Origin: PGYR01 sp040264895 | GTDB lineage: Bacteria; Bacteroidota; Ignavibacteria; Kapaibacteriales; UBA2268 | DNA length: 64,000 bases | Assembly: GCA_040264895.1 (NCBI GenBank) | Contig: JBDQHL010000002.1 | Location: 14,064-78,063 of the forward strand | Direction: 5' to 3' | Part shown: one piece after another, positions 8,461 through 17,128 of the stretch | How the letters are laid out: each line of letters starts with the position of its first letter | Numbering within the stretch: position 1 is the first letter of the stretch | Made by a program: the position numbers and the translations under genes | The notes under the pieces: generated by a model | Seen by the model: only the letters and a program-made list of their open reading frames with translations | Database searches by the model: none | Told to the model about the DNA's origin: nothing

Positions 8461-9558
8461 TTAAGTAATCGGTCTTATCTCCTTCTTCACCTTTTTCCAA
8501 AAAGAAAAGAACGATGAATGGTATCCAGTCACCGAGCTAATCCAATCTCTTGGTTCTTCTGCCCCTTTGTAATGTTTGTTTAGTGGGTGCTCTTTGTATA
8601 TTATATTCTCTATACCTATTTCACTTTCTAACTCATGAAACTCACCAATAAACACCTCTATTCCATCGATATTAGCAGCTAAATCTAGAATGAATTGTAT
8701 ATTCTTTTTAGCCAAAGGAAATTTTTTGAAGACTGATGGCTCCAAAAGTAGAACTCGTTGTCTATCTTCTTCTTTTTTCCATTCAGGGTCTAAGTTGTAA
8801 TAGTTATAAATCAATGTAGTTTTATTCTTATCTAGCTTTGGTCTTTCAATTTTTGGTAACTCTAAGTTACTCGTAAATACAACTGCTTCTTCTAACTTTT
8901 TGGGTATATCCATCTCAGGAAATACGCTATAGTCAACATCTAAGAATGTGCCACTCTGATTGCTGTTAAAAAACTTGTTTATATTACCTTGATTTGCATA
9001 ATACTTCTTGTTAGAAAACGCCCCGGCAACCCATTGCCAACTAAGTTGGTTACTTGCTAAATCACCGTCGAGTAAGTGCAAATACATCCATCTGGCAGGT
9101 GTTAACCAATGACATTTTGCAATATTGCAGCATATAGAAGCTACGTACATACGCATGTGATTGTGCATATAGCCATTATTGTAAAGTGATTCTATAGCTT
9201 CATCTACTACTTTTATTCCCGTGTCTGCTTCGACTATGGCCTTAGGTATATCGTGACTAATTACATCGGATTGTGTGTTCTTCAAATCAGAATGTATGTC
9301 ATCTCCTTTTGCTAACCATACTTGTTGCCAGTAGTCCCTCCAAGCTAATTCTTGAACTAATTTTTCTACCTTATACCAGGGAAGGTCTAAAGAAATTATG
9401 TATTCATATACTTGCTTTGTTGAGATTACACCGCGCGAAATATAAGGACTGAGATAGGTTACAGCACCATCACCATAATTTCTGGTCTTCGCATATAGAG
9501 TTGGGTCTATATCCTCTATTCTTTTGCGAATGCTCTCTATGTCGGTTGGAAAATTTAT
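8461..9558 (-). CDS. photolyase-like FAD-binding domain protein with apparent ATA start
   Basis: The open frame runs from about 9567; conserved protein begins NFPTDIESIRKRIEDIDP and TRNYGDGAVTYLSPYISRGV, followed by LAWRDYW, HNHMRMY, CHWLTPARWMYLHLLDGD and SWQWVAGAFSNKKYYANQ, the FAD-binding helical domain of photolyases. The N-terminal antenna domain is absent, as usual in this family. The expected ATG before NFPTD reads ATA (9558-9556) and overlaps the upstream stop as ATAA, where an ATGA overlap would be normal. A TTG at 9285 would cut off 91 conserved residues. Role: probable light-dependent DNA repair or sensing. Confidence 0.8.
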   Translation of the reverse strand: MNFPTDIESIRKRIEDIDPTLYAKTRNYGDGAVTYLSPYISRGVISTKQVYEYIISLDLPWYKVEKLVQELAWRDYWQQVWLAKGDDIHSDLKNTQSDVISHDIPKAIVEADTGIKVVDEAIESLYNNGYMHNHMRMYVASICCNIAKCHWLTPARWMYLHLLDGDLASNQLSWQWVAGAFSNKKYYANQGNINKFFNSNQSGTFLDVDYSVFPEMDIPKKLEEAVVFTSNLELPKIERPKLDKNKTTLIYNYYNLDPEWKKEEDRQRVLLLEPSVFKKFPLAKKNIQFILDLAANIDGIEVFIGEFHELESEIGIENIIYKEHPLNKHYKGAEEPRDWISSVTGYHSSFFSFWKKVKKEIRPIT

Positions 9559-9824
9559 CGTTTTGATATTTTATTATTAGTAATGCTTTTTTGTCTTGAA
9601 CACTTGAAACGAGAATGCGTGAAGCCACGCTTTTTTTGGTGCTTTAAGCTGACACCAGAATTAACCCTTTTTCGCCACATTCTAAAGGAACTTGGCTTTA
9701 ATTCTTTTCGCATTATTTTAATAACTTCTGGTTCAGAAGTGCCAAATTGCAATTCGATTGCTTCGAAAGGAGTCCTATCCTCCCAAGCCATTTCTATTAT
9801 TCTATCTACTTCTACGTTTTGCAT
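9555..9824 (-). CDS. TIGR03643 family protein
   Basis: 89 residues from the ATG at 9824; an ATG at 9869 would prepend a lysine-rich stretch not found in the family. MQNVEVDRIIEMAWEDRTPF, then FGTSEPEVIKIMRKELKPSS and SFRMWRKRV are the TIGR03643 signature, a small, probably helix-turn-helix-like protein that usually accompanies photolyase/cryptochrome genes in Bacteroidota and Proteobacteria. Function unknown. It overlaps the following photolyase-like gene by four bases. Confidence 0.85.
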   Translation of the reverse strand: MQNVEVDRIIEMAWEDRTPFEAIELQFGTSEPEVIKIMRKELKPSSFRMWRKRVNSGVSLKHQKKRGFTHSRFKCSRQKSITNNKISKR

Positions 9825-9898
9825 TTTTCTTTTATTCGTTTTTTTAAATTTAATTACGAATAAAAACAATTTTTAGCTTTAGAAAACTAAATCTTAAA

Positions 9899-10606
9899 CT
9901 AAACACTCACACCAAACAAATACCCAACTAAACCAGAAAGGCCCATAGCAAGAGTGCTCCATACAGTAATTCTAATTATGGCTTTAGTTACCTTAGCTCC
10001 ACCAGCTTTGGCAGATGTAGCTCCCAATATCATTAGAAATATAATAGTGAAGCCATAGAGCCAATACTCCATACCGCTGAGTGGCGCTAACAAAACTACT
10101 ACCAGTGGTAAAAAACCACCTAAGGTAAATGTTCCACCAGAAGCCAAAGCCGCTTGAATAGGGTTTGCTTGACTCATATCCGTTATACCAAGTTCATCCC
10201 TTATGTGAGCACTAAGTGCGTCGTGTTCGGTTAGCTCTTTGGCAACTTGTATAGCCGTCTCTTTCTTTAGTCCCCGCTTTTCGTAAATTTGTGCTAATAT
10301 GCTCAGCTCTTCTTCTGGCATTTCTTCCAGTTCTAATTTTTCTCTTTCTATATCTGCATTCTCAATATCAGTTTGGGAACTAACCGACACGTATTCCCCG
10401 GCAGCCATAGATAGTGCTCCTGCTACCAACCCAGCTATTGTAGCCAACACAATTGGTTCAAGAGTCGTGCTTGCTGCTGCCACACCAATTGCTAAACTTG
10501 ATACAGATATTATTCCATCATTAGCACCAAGTACGGCTGCCCTGAGCCAATTGCTGCGGTGTATGTAGTGGCTGTCTAAATAATTGTCTATTGTTATTGG
10601 TTCCAT
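9899..10606 (-). CDS. VIT1/CCC1 family iron/manganese transporter
   Basis: 235 residues with the family's layout: an N-terminal segment HYIHRSNWLRAAVLGANDGI carrying the conserved GANDG motif, two transmembrane helices (about 25-75) with the AAGEYVSVSSQ motif, a long acidic cytoplasmic loop (about 80-145; IENADIEREKLELEEMPEEE) that binds metal in homologues, and three more transmembrane helices (about 150-235). Moves Fe2+ or Mn2+ out of the cytoplasm. It precedes the photolyase cluster on the same strand by 75 bases; manganese or iron balance may relate to oxidative and UV stress, but the link is inference. Confidence 0.9.
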   Translation of the reverse strand: MEPITIDNYLDSHYIHRSNWLRAAVLGANDGIISVSSLAIGVAAASTTLEPIVLATIAGLVAGALSMAAGEYVSVSSQTDIENADIEREKLELEEMPEEELSILAQIYEKRGLKKETAIQVAKELTEHDALSAHIRDELGITDMSQANPIQAALASGGTFTLGGFLPLVVVLLAPLSGMEYWLYGFTIIFLMILGATSAKAGGAKVTKAIIRITVWSTLAMGLSGLVGYLFGVSV

Positions 10607-10669
10607 GCTGAAATGTGTCTATATTTTTGTTATTGTATAAAAGTAATATACATAATTATATAGGATCTA

Positions 10670-11475
10670 TTAATCTATCTCATTATTTATATTATACTCT
10701 ATTTCGCTTATTTCTAATTTCAGCCAGGTCCACTCCCCTGAGTCTAATTTCCATTTGGCTTCACATTCTGTTGGTATTCTAATGCCATTCCGTGATTCAA
10801 TTTTATTAGCTATAACTATCCATTTTCAAATTTGTCTCTACCTACTACTTTGAATAGCCCATAAATACTAAGGTCAATAGACCAATTAAACGCAGGTGGA
10901 TAAATAGTAAAATACTGTTCTGCCGTTGCTTCTGACCAGTCTTTCTGGTCTGGAGTCATTTTTAAATTTATTTCCTGATCCAAATAAATGTTATCTATGT
11001 TGCCTTTGCTCATTGCCCCACTATTCTCTAACCAATTCCTAACAGGTGGTGGTAGTGCATTAAATTTCTCTTGGCTAAAACTATCGAATTTTGTGGGTGT
11101 TTGGTTGGAGTACATAGACTTAATTTCATCTTCGACAATAGCTTTAAAGCTTTGAGTTGAAAAGGCGACAAAGATAGGAATCAATAAAGCTATGTTAATT
11201 ACAGTTGCAAATTTGGTATCAGCCCAATGGTTAATTATTAGGAATTGCGATATAATAATTACCAAAAGGCAAACTATCCACCAGTTATCACTGTCTAATA
11301 TTAGCATAATCGCAGTTGTTACAAATGAAATTGAAGCTAAAAACCAAACTAAACCAAATCCTTTTGATACTGCTTTTGATATATTTTCAAACTCCACAAT
11401 ATCAAACGCTTTCAGAAAGCCAAATAAATGGATTGTACCGTGAAGTAGTATTAATATTATAAGAACACAATACAT
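10670..11475 (-). pseudogene. DUF6544-type membrane protein with an internal deletion
   Basis: Residues 1-115 hold four transmembrane helices; then a soluble domain runs LPPPVRNWLENSGAM to GLFKVVGRDKFENG, where it stops (about 10816). After a few bases, in another frame, the same family's C-terminus appears: ANKIESRNGIRIPTECEAKW, then KLDSGEWTWLKLEISEIEY, ending at TAA 10670-10672. The central stretch that normally links GRDKFENG to the IxIPTxCEAxWKL segment (I estimate roughly 80-110 residues from remembered homologues) is missing. This looks like an internal deletion that also shifted the frame. The family name is from memory and is the less certain part. Confidence 0.7.
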
Positions 11476-11508
11476 ATGTTTAATATTAAAAAGTTAAATC
11501 AATTATTT

Positions 11509-11730
11509 TTATAGTTTGTCAAACTCTGTTTTCTTCTCTTTCATCCAGTTATTTACTTCTTCTTCAGTCATATTTCTCATCTTATTCATAGCTTCTAAGT
11601 GAGCCTTATCATTCTGTTTCATCATTTCCATACCGTGTTGTTGGCTCTGTTAAGCTATCTCTTGGAAGGTTTCTGCTTTGAATACAGTATCACAAGCCCC
11701 GCCTAACTGATTGCAAGTCATTTCTTTCAT
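11509..11730 (-). pseudogene. small DUF1059-like protein interrupted by an in-frame TAA
   Basis: From ATG 11730: MKEMTCNQLGGACDTVFKAE, then TFQEIA, then TAA at codon 27 (11650-11652), then in the same frame QSQQHGMEMMKQNDKAHLEA and a helical tail to the stop at 11509. MKEMTCxQLGGxC is the start of the DUF1059-like small proteins and the QHGMEM segment normally follows FxEIA directly with one intervening residue, usually charged. So a single codon has become a stop. Full length would be 73 residues, normal for the family. Confidence 0.75.
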
Positions 11731-11836
11731 ATTATTCTCCAATGTAGTTATAGTACTATCACAATATACAATTAAAATTGTAACTAATAATTTTATGAAC
11801 TGTTGTTCGGTATTATATCAATAATAGGACCCAACA

Positions 11837-12564
11837 ATGAAATACATATACACAATAATTCTTGCGATTGCTTTTTTGGCTTGCTCCGATGATGATACCA
11901 CTTCACCCGAAGATAAAATCTGCATTCCCGAAGGCTTGCAAGAAAATCTAATAGCGTTTTATCCATTTTCGGATGGTAGCATAGAAAACACAGTTGACGG
12001 CAGTACTCCAGATAATATGAACAATGCTACACCAGGTGAAGACCGTGATGGTAATGCAAACTGTGCATTCAGCTTTAGCAAGGCTGACAGTAGCCACTTA
12101 GATGATAAAAATCCGAAATTCCTTGATGACAGAAGGTAATATTCTGTTTCTCTTTGGTATTATCACACAGTAAATAATGACGGTGAATACGAAGGACTAG
12201 TACACAGGGGAGATGCAAACACCAGAACAAATAAGCTTGATATTGGTATTTACGATGTAAACAAAGCTACGTTCAGTGATTTCTTTTCCGTATGGGACAC
12301 AACTGATACTAATGAACTAAACAAATGGTACCACTTGGTTGCTATATGCGATTATGACAGTAAGACAATGAGACTTTATCAAAATGGTGTGCTAATGGAC
12401 TCTTACACAAGTGTGACTTTAGATGTAATAAACCCAAGCAACGGTGGCACCTGTTCATAGGTAAGGACTTTACTGGTAGAATAGACGACATAGCTATATT
12501 CGACAAAGTGTTGTAGAGTGTAGAAATTCAAGAACTGTACGAATCAGACGCTTGTTGTGAGTGA
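11837..12564 (+). pseudogene. LamG/concanavalin-A-fold lipoprotein with two stops and one frameshift
   Basis: Starts with a lipoprotein signal peptide (MKYIYTIILAIAFLACSDDD, lipobox LAC). The LamG-type domain (LIAFYPFSDGSIENTVDGST) runs into TAA at 12137-12139, then continues in frame: YSVSLWYYHTVNNDGEYEG, NKWYHLVAICDYDSKTMRLY. Near 12445-12450 one base is missing (a stop TAG at 12458 follows in the old frame); the next frame restores HLFIGKDFTGRIDDIAIFDK, then TAG at 12514-12516, then SVEIQELYESDACCE. Three lesions in about 730 bases make this a clear pseudogene unless the assembly is faulty. The intact form would be a surface glycan- or protein-binding lipoprotein. Confidence 0.8.
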
Positions 12565-12648
12565 TAATTACTTTTACATCTAATAATTATTATATCATCT
12601 TTTTTCATTATATTTATAAAAAAAAATAATTAAAGAGAATAAAAAAAT

Positions 12649-15144
12649 ATGAGATATTTACTGTTGTTACCCCTTTTTGTAATTGCTACATTTGCTGATA
12701 ATGCTGAGGAAATGGTAAAGCAATTCAAGACTAATAATAATATTGACTCTATTAGGAATGCCTATATTGATGAGCTAAATAACATAGAACCAGGTCTTGA
12801 TTATAATATTATTAATCAGGAAATCCGATATGAAAAGGCTCGTTACAAAAACAATCAAAAGCTGAACAGAATTCAAGATGAAGATAATAATGTAAACGTT
12901 ATTGGATCCTGGTTTGAAAAAGGTAGTAACAATCAAGCAGGAAGAGTTATTGCTGCTGATATCGACTTTCCGAATGGGCTAATATATTGTGCATCACACG
13001 GAGGTGTAGTATGGAGAGGGGATATGAATGGTGAAAACTGGACGTCGCTAAATGACTCATGGCAGTTTCCTGGCATTAGGAAAGTAAAAGTATATACTGT
13101 AAACGACAGAAAGAGAATTGTAGTTATTGGAAGTAACCAATCATATTGGACAGAAGATGAAGGACAAACATGGAATACTGGAACTGGTTTAGAAAACGTA
13201 CAAAGGTGGGGCGGCATTACTGAGGCTTCACTGAATGACAATGGAATAGTTTATGCTATAGGGCAAGAGTGGGATTACGGCGAGGATTGGCGTTCAAAAA
13301 GATTCCTTTACTACTCAGATGACTATGGTGAGAGTTTTGAAAGGATACGTGTTTCTCTTGTTGGTAATAGGCTAAGAAATGGCTGGATGGAAAGTAATTC
13401 TGACAGATACTTTCTGGCTGAAAAAGATACAATATTCGAATACAAGAAAGGTGAATTAGTTAACCAATCTTTTATAAATAACCCTGAAATCAACTCATTT
13501 TACGCAAATGATTATTCCAACAGACTCTCACTAAATGGAGTTAATAACAATGGCAACATAGCATTGCACTACGCCGTTAGAGTAGTTACTCAAGGGCTAG
13601 ATGGTACTGTATATTACAAGTCGAATTCCGAAGATTTTTCAGTTATGAACTATACTGGAGATTTTGATAAATTTGACTATTGGAGTTATAATATTTCAAA
13701 TTCTGATATTGATAAAATTTATTGGGGGAATGTTAATTTGGAATTTTCTTATGATGGCGGTAAGAGCTGGGAACTTGTTAATAAATGGGGTGAATATTAC
13801 GGAGACCCTGAAAACAAACTCCACGCTGACATCCCATCAATAGATGTATTCGACGACCCAACAAATGGTGACGAGGTAATACTAATCTCAACCGATGGTG
13901 GATTGTATATTTCCAGATCTGATATGAAAGAAGTAAAAAACCTGTCTCTTTATGGGCATAATATCAGTCAATACTATGATGTAGCCACCAGTGCTGACGG
14001 TAGTGTAGTTTATGCTGGTTCACAGGACCAAGGGTTCCAGCGAAGTTTGGATGATAATAACACTGTACTAAGTTATGACCAGCTGATTAGTGGTGATTAC
14101 GGCCAGTTTGCTACTTCTGACGGAGGTCAAACACTATGGAGTGTTTATCCAACATTCGCTATGGTGTATCAAAATGCAAATACTCAGAATGAAAATAGAA
14201 ATTCTTGGAGCTACGAAGGAAGTGGATGGAAGTTTATGGCACCCACTGCACCCGATTATTCAGACCCGAACAGCATTTATATTTCTGGGGGGTCAGCTGA
14301 AGGAGTTTCTTCACTGTGGAAGCTAACAATAATTAACCGAGAGATAATACCTGAACAAATTCTTGTTGATTTTGATGTAAGTGGTACTTGGTTTTCTGCT
14401 GTGTCAACTACTCCTACAAATAAAAGCATTATATATACTATGACAGCCGATGGCAGATTTGCAAAATCTACTAATTCGGGATCAAGTTGGGTAATAACAA
14501 ACAATTTTGAATCTCCTGGTCCGCATTATTTCCATGGTGCTGAAATTAGAGTTTCTGAAATTAATCCCGAGAGAATAATAATTTGTGGTGCGGGATATTC
14601 AAACCCAGGAGTGTACCAATCATTTGATGGTGGAGAAACATTCGAAGCACTAGCTGATGGATTACCTTCCACAATGATATACGATGTAGAGTTCGGTAAA
14701 AATGATGAAGTAATATATGCTGCTACGGCAGTTGGACCCTATATGTACTACGACGGTAATTGGATAGATATTCAATCTGGTGTGCCAGACCAGGCATATT
14801 GGGCCGTAGAATATGTACCAGCAAAAGATATAGCCAGATTTGCAAGCTATGGCAGGGGTATATGGGACTTTAAAATAGAAACACTTGATGCTACAAATGT
14901 ACAGACTTTTGAGAGTATCGACTTTTCTGTTTCACCTAATCCTGCATCGAACAGTATAAAAGTCAACTATGAATATACCTACCCACTTAGTATTAAAATA
15001 TATGACAATAGTGGAAAGATAGTTAAGCAAATAGAAACTAACACAAACTCAGAGATTGACGTTAGTAATCTACCTACAGGTATCTATATGATTATTGCCA
15101 CAGGAAATGGTAATACAGGTTTTGAGAAGCTAATAGTAAAGTAG
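12649..15144 (+). CDS. T9SS-secreted sortilin/BNR-repeat beta-propeller protein
   Basis: 831 residues. Signal peptide at 1-16 (MRYLLLLPLFVIATFA). The body has several Asp-box/BNR-like turns: DEGQTWNTG, DYGESFERI, DGGKSWELV, NSGSSWVIT, DGGETFEAL, characteristic of sortilin-type beta-propellers. Residues about 760-831 form a type A T9SS C-terminal sorting domain: FSVSPNPASNSIKV, a beta sandwich with IKIYDNSGKIVKQI, LPTGIYMI and the terminal KLIVK. It is therefore expected to cross the outer membrane and be attached to the cell surface or released. Ligand unknown. Single gene; no clear partner. Confidence 0.85.
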   Translation: MRYLLLLPLFVIATFADNAEEMVKQFKTNNNIDSIRNAYIDELNNIEPGLDYNIINQEIRYEKARYKNNQKLNRIQDEDNNVNVIGSWFEKGSNNQAGRVIAADIDFPNGLIYCASHGGVVWRGDMNGENWTSLNDSWQFPGIRKVKVYTVNDRKRIVVIGSNQSYWTEDEGQTWNTGTGLENVQRWGGITEASLNDNGIVYAIGQEWDYGEDWRSKRFLYYSDDYGESFERIRVSLVGNRLRNGWMESNSDRYFLAEKDTIFEYKKGELVNQSFINNPEINSFYANDYSNRLSLNGVNNNGNIALHYAVRVVTQGLDGTVYYKSNSEDFSVMNYTGDFDKFDYWSYNISNSDIDKIYWGNVNLEFSYDGGKSWELVNKWGEYYGDPENKLHADIPSIDVFDDPTNGDEVILISTDGGLYISRSDMKEVKNLSLYGHNISQYYDVATSADGSVVYAGSQDQGFQRSLDDNNTVLSYDQLISGDYGQFATSDGGQTLWSVYPTFAMVYQNANTQNENRNSWSYEGSGWKFMAPTAPDYSDPNSIYISGGSAEGVSSLWKLTIINREIIPEQILVDFDVSGTWFSAVSTTPTNKSIIYTMTADGRFAKSTNSGSSWVITNNFESPGPHYFHGAEIRVSEINPERIIICGAGYSNPGVYQSFDGGETFEALADGLPSTMIYDVEFGKNDEVIYAATAVGPYMYYDGNWIDIQSGVPDQAYWAVEYVPAKDIARFASYGRGIWDFKIETLDATNVQTFESIDFSVSPNPASNSIKVNYEYTYPLSIKIYDNSGKIVKQIETNTNSEIDVSNLPTGIYMIIATGNGNTGFEKLIVK

Positions 15145-15433
15145 ATTTTTTAAATTGTGGCGTTGACCTTCGGCTGCTGAGCTTGTAAAAGCACCGTCTA
15201 TCTCAACGCTTGCGTTGAGCAGTGTTCGTAGTAGGCCAAATGGTCGGCCTGTCATTGCGAACGAAGTGTGGCAATCTCTATTGAGACAGCCACGTCCTTT
15301 CAGTCCTCGCAGTGACATGCTTTGTGAACTTAGTCCTCTGCGGGCTGATGTGGATGAAATAGTCACAATTTGTAAGTAATACAAATTATTCTTAAAATTA
15401 TGTTTTATTGATAAAACTAGTGGAAAAGTAAAT
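15145..15433. repeat. intergenic mosaic of palindromic dispersed repeats
   Basis: No gene is visible. The stretch contains a degenerate copy of the GAGC-nn-GTCGAA element (about 15168-15193), a perfect 8-bp stem hairpin CTCAACGC-TT-GCGTTGAG (15202-15219), and a copy of an element whose first 28 bases (15251-15278, beginning GTCATTGCGAACGAAG) are identical to 16953-16980. That element closes with CCTCGCAGTGAC near 15313, the near inverse of its start, so it can fold. The base composition is clearly GC-richer than the flanks. Confidence 0.7.
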
Positions 15434-15811
15434 ATGAGTATATTGAATAAACTAATTGGTAATGCAGGAACAGTAAAGAGTGATGAATTGACTGCAGAAC
15501 TAGGAGAACTCTTGGTTGAAGGTGAAACAATTGATATAGGTTTCAGAGTATTGCGGGACACATTTGCCTTTACTAACAAAAGATTAATTATTGTTGATAA
15601 ACAAGGTATTAGGGGAAAGAAAATAGAATACTTAACAATAGGATACAAAAGTATTTCTCGATTTAGTATTGAGACGAATGGCACTTTTAATTTAGATGCT
15701 GAATTAAAAATCTGGATTTCGAGTGAACAAAATCCTTCAGTAGTCAAAAAATTCAATAAAAAAGTGAATATATATGATGTAAGTAAAGCTCTAACAACTT
15801 ATACATGCTAA
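15434..15811 (+). CDS. bacterial PH-domain protein (bPH_1 type)
   Basis: 125 residues matching the bacterial pleckstrin-homology fold family PF08000-like: ILNKLIGNAGTVKSDEL at the N-terminus, TFAFTNKRLIIVDKQGIRGK in the middle (the TNKRLI motif is characteristic) and IEYLTIGYKSISRFSIETNG. No signal peptide or membrane segment. Function of the family is unknown, with membrane-stress or oligomeric scaffold roles suggested. The ATG is downstream of the repeat mosaic and close to a convergent gene (15815) with a gap of only three bases. Confidence 0.85.
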   Translation: MSILNKLIGNAGTVKSDELTAELGELLVEGETIDIGFRVLRDTFAFTNKRLIIVDKQGIRGKKIEYLTIGYKSISRFSIETNGTFNLDAELKIWISSEQNPSVVKKFNKKVNIYDVSKALTTYTC

Positions 15812-15814
15812 TAT

Positions 15815-16789
15815 TTATTTTAAACTATCTCTTGCTTTTTTGATTATTTCGTCATATTCTGATTTAAATTGTTCTACCAATTGCTTTTCTAGCATACATT
15901 CAAGATTATACAAGACTTTTTCCTCTGCTTGATCCTCGATAAATTCTTTACTTGAAATGTCATTAAACCTCGACAGAAAATCGAATAGAACTATTGATTC
16001 ATTTTTGGTTAATTCGATTGTTGTTTTGTTTTTATAAAGCGGTTTTTTGGGTTTTCTTTTTTTCATTTCTTCTAGATAGCCGGCTCCTATTATACCTGTT
16101 GGCAGTGCAACTATGCCGATACCTAGCAATGAAATTATGGAGCTAAATAGTATTCCTAAACTGGTAATTGGGTATATGTCCCCGTAACCCACTGTAGTCA
16201 GTGTGGCAACAGCCCACCAAAGAGAAATTAAAATATTAGAAAATACCTCAGGTTGGGAGGAGTTTTCGATATAATACATCATAAAACCAGATAAAAATAT
16301 CAGAAAAAAAGTTATAACTATTGCAGAAATAAGTTCTGGTTTCTTATCAATTATAATCTTTTTTAATAACATTAGGGATTCGTTCAAATTTCTAAGTTTG
16401 AGCACTTTGAAAAACTTAAACAATCTTAGTATTCTTAGAAACCTTAAATCTATAACAACGAAGAATGGTAATAAAAAAGGAATTATCGAAAGTAAATCAA
16501 TTATACCGTATAGTGAGAAAACAAACTTGAAGATAGATTTTAAACGAGAATCTGATGGGTGTGTTAAATCTGAAATATATAATCTCATAGTATATTCTAT
16601 AACAAAGATTGACATTATAACCTGATTAGTAGACTTTAGAATCGAAGAATATGTAGATTTAATGGAAACTATTGATTCCAAGACAATTAAAACTATACTC
16701 AACAATATAAGTACAAAAATGAAAAGATTAAATTTACTTAAGCTATCATCATCCCTATAAGCAACCCATCTGTATAGATATTCTTTCAT
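15815..16789 (-). CDS. voltage-gated potassium channel (6-TM, Kv type)
   Basis: 324 residues from the ATG at 16789, which starts the conserved MKEYLYRWVAY segment; an ATG at 16822 adds 11 unlikely residues. Six transmembrane segments: S1 about 21-42, S2 about 55-72, S3 about 87-110, S4 about 114-132 with arginine/lysine every third residue (DLRFLRILRLFKFFKVLKL), S5 about 153-174, pore helix and selectivity filter TTVGYGD (198-204), S6 about 210-235. A cytoplasmic coiled tail follows. Conducts K+ across the inner membrane in response to voltage. Confidence 0.92.
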   Translation of the reverse strand: MKEYLYRWVAYRDDDSLSKFNLFIFVLILLSIVLIVLESIVSIKSTYSSILKSTNQVIMSIFVIEYTMRLYISDLTHPSDSRLKSIFKFVFSLYGIIDLLSIIPFLLPFFVVIDLRFLRILRLFKFFKVLKLRNLNESLMLLKKIIIDKKPELISAIVITFFLIFLSGFMMYYIENSSQPEVFSNILISLWWAVATLTTVGYGDIYPITSLGILFSSIISLLGIGIVALPTGIIGAGYLEEMKKRKPKKPLYKNKTTIELTKNESIVLFDFLSRFNDISSKEFIEDQAEEKVLYNLECMLEKQLVEQFKSEYDEIIKKARDSLK

Positions 16790-16830
16790 AATTTCTTTTA
16801 AATAAATTCTGCATTCCCCCAATATAACAA

Positions 16831-16862
16831 AAAAGCAGTACCTAATTAAAGATACTGCTTTT
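16831..16862 (-). terminator. intrinsic terminator downstream of hslVU
   Basis: A 10-bp stem (AAAAGCAGTA pairing with TACTGCTTTT) with a 12-base loop; on the minus strand it is followed by a run of six T. It lies about 270 bases past the hslU stop, with repeat elements in between. Confidence 0.6.
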
Positions 16863-17128
16863 AAAATTCATCAATTGACTTTTGTCCCGCACTTGTCCTC
16901 CGTTGGGGGAGGTGGCTTTTGCTAAAAGCAAAAGACGGAGGTAGACGAATTAGTCATTGCGAACGAAGTGTGGCAATCTCATTTGTGAGATAACCACGTC
17001 AACAATGCAAGCATTGTCTCCTCGTTATGACATAAATTATCCTCCTCAGTCTGAAACAAGTTCCAGACAGCCCCTCCAAAAGAGCACAAGAGACGAAAGC
17101 ATTTCGACTATGCTCAATGCACTTAATC
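16863..17128. repeat. intergenic copy of the two dispersed repeat elements
   Basis: No gene. Bases 16953-16980 repeat 15251-15278 exactly (28 bases). They are followed by ACCACGTC, as in the other copy (CCACGTC), and by a different hairpin ACAATGC-AA-GCATTGT (17002-17017) that takes the place of an inner hairpin. Bases 17099-17122 (GCATTTCGAC, then GCTCAATGCAC) are a copy of a second element also found at 34396-34418 and, inverted and diverged, at 21311-21332. Confidence 0.7.

Noticed and set aside
9286..9558. TTG start at 9285 for the photolyase-like gene
   Set aside because: The 91 upstream codons encode conserved family sequence (TRNYGDGAVTYLSPYISRGV), so the start must be near 9558.
15145..15433. 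CRISPR-like array or tRNA in the GC-richer intergenic stretch
   Set aside because: The repeats are not regularly spaced and no cloverleaf can be drawn; the palindromes are short dispersed elements.
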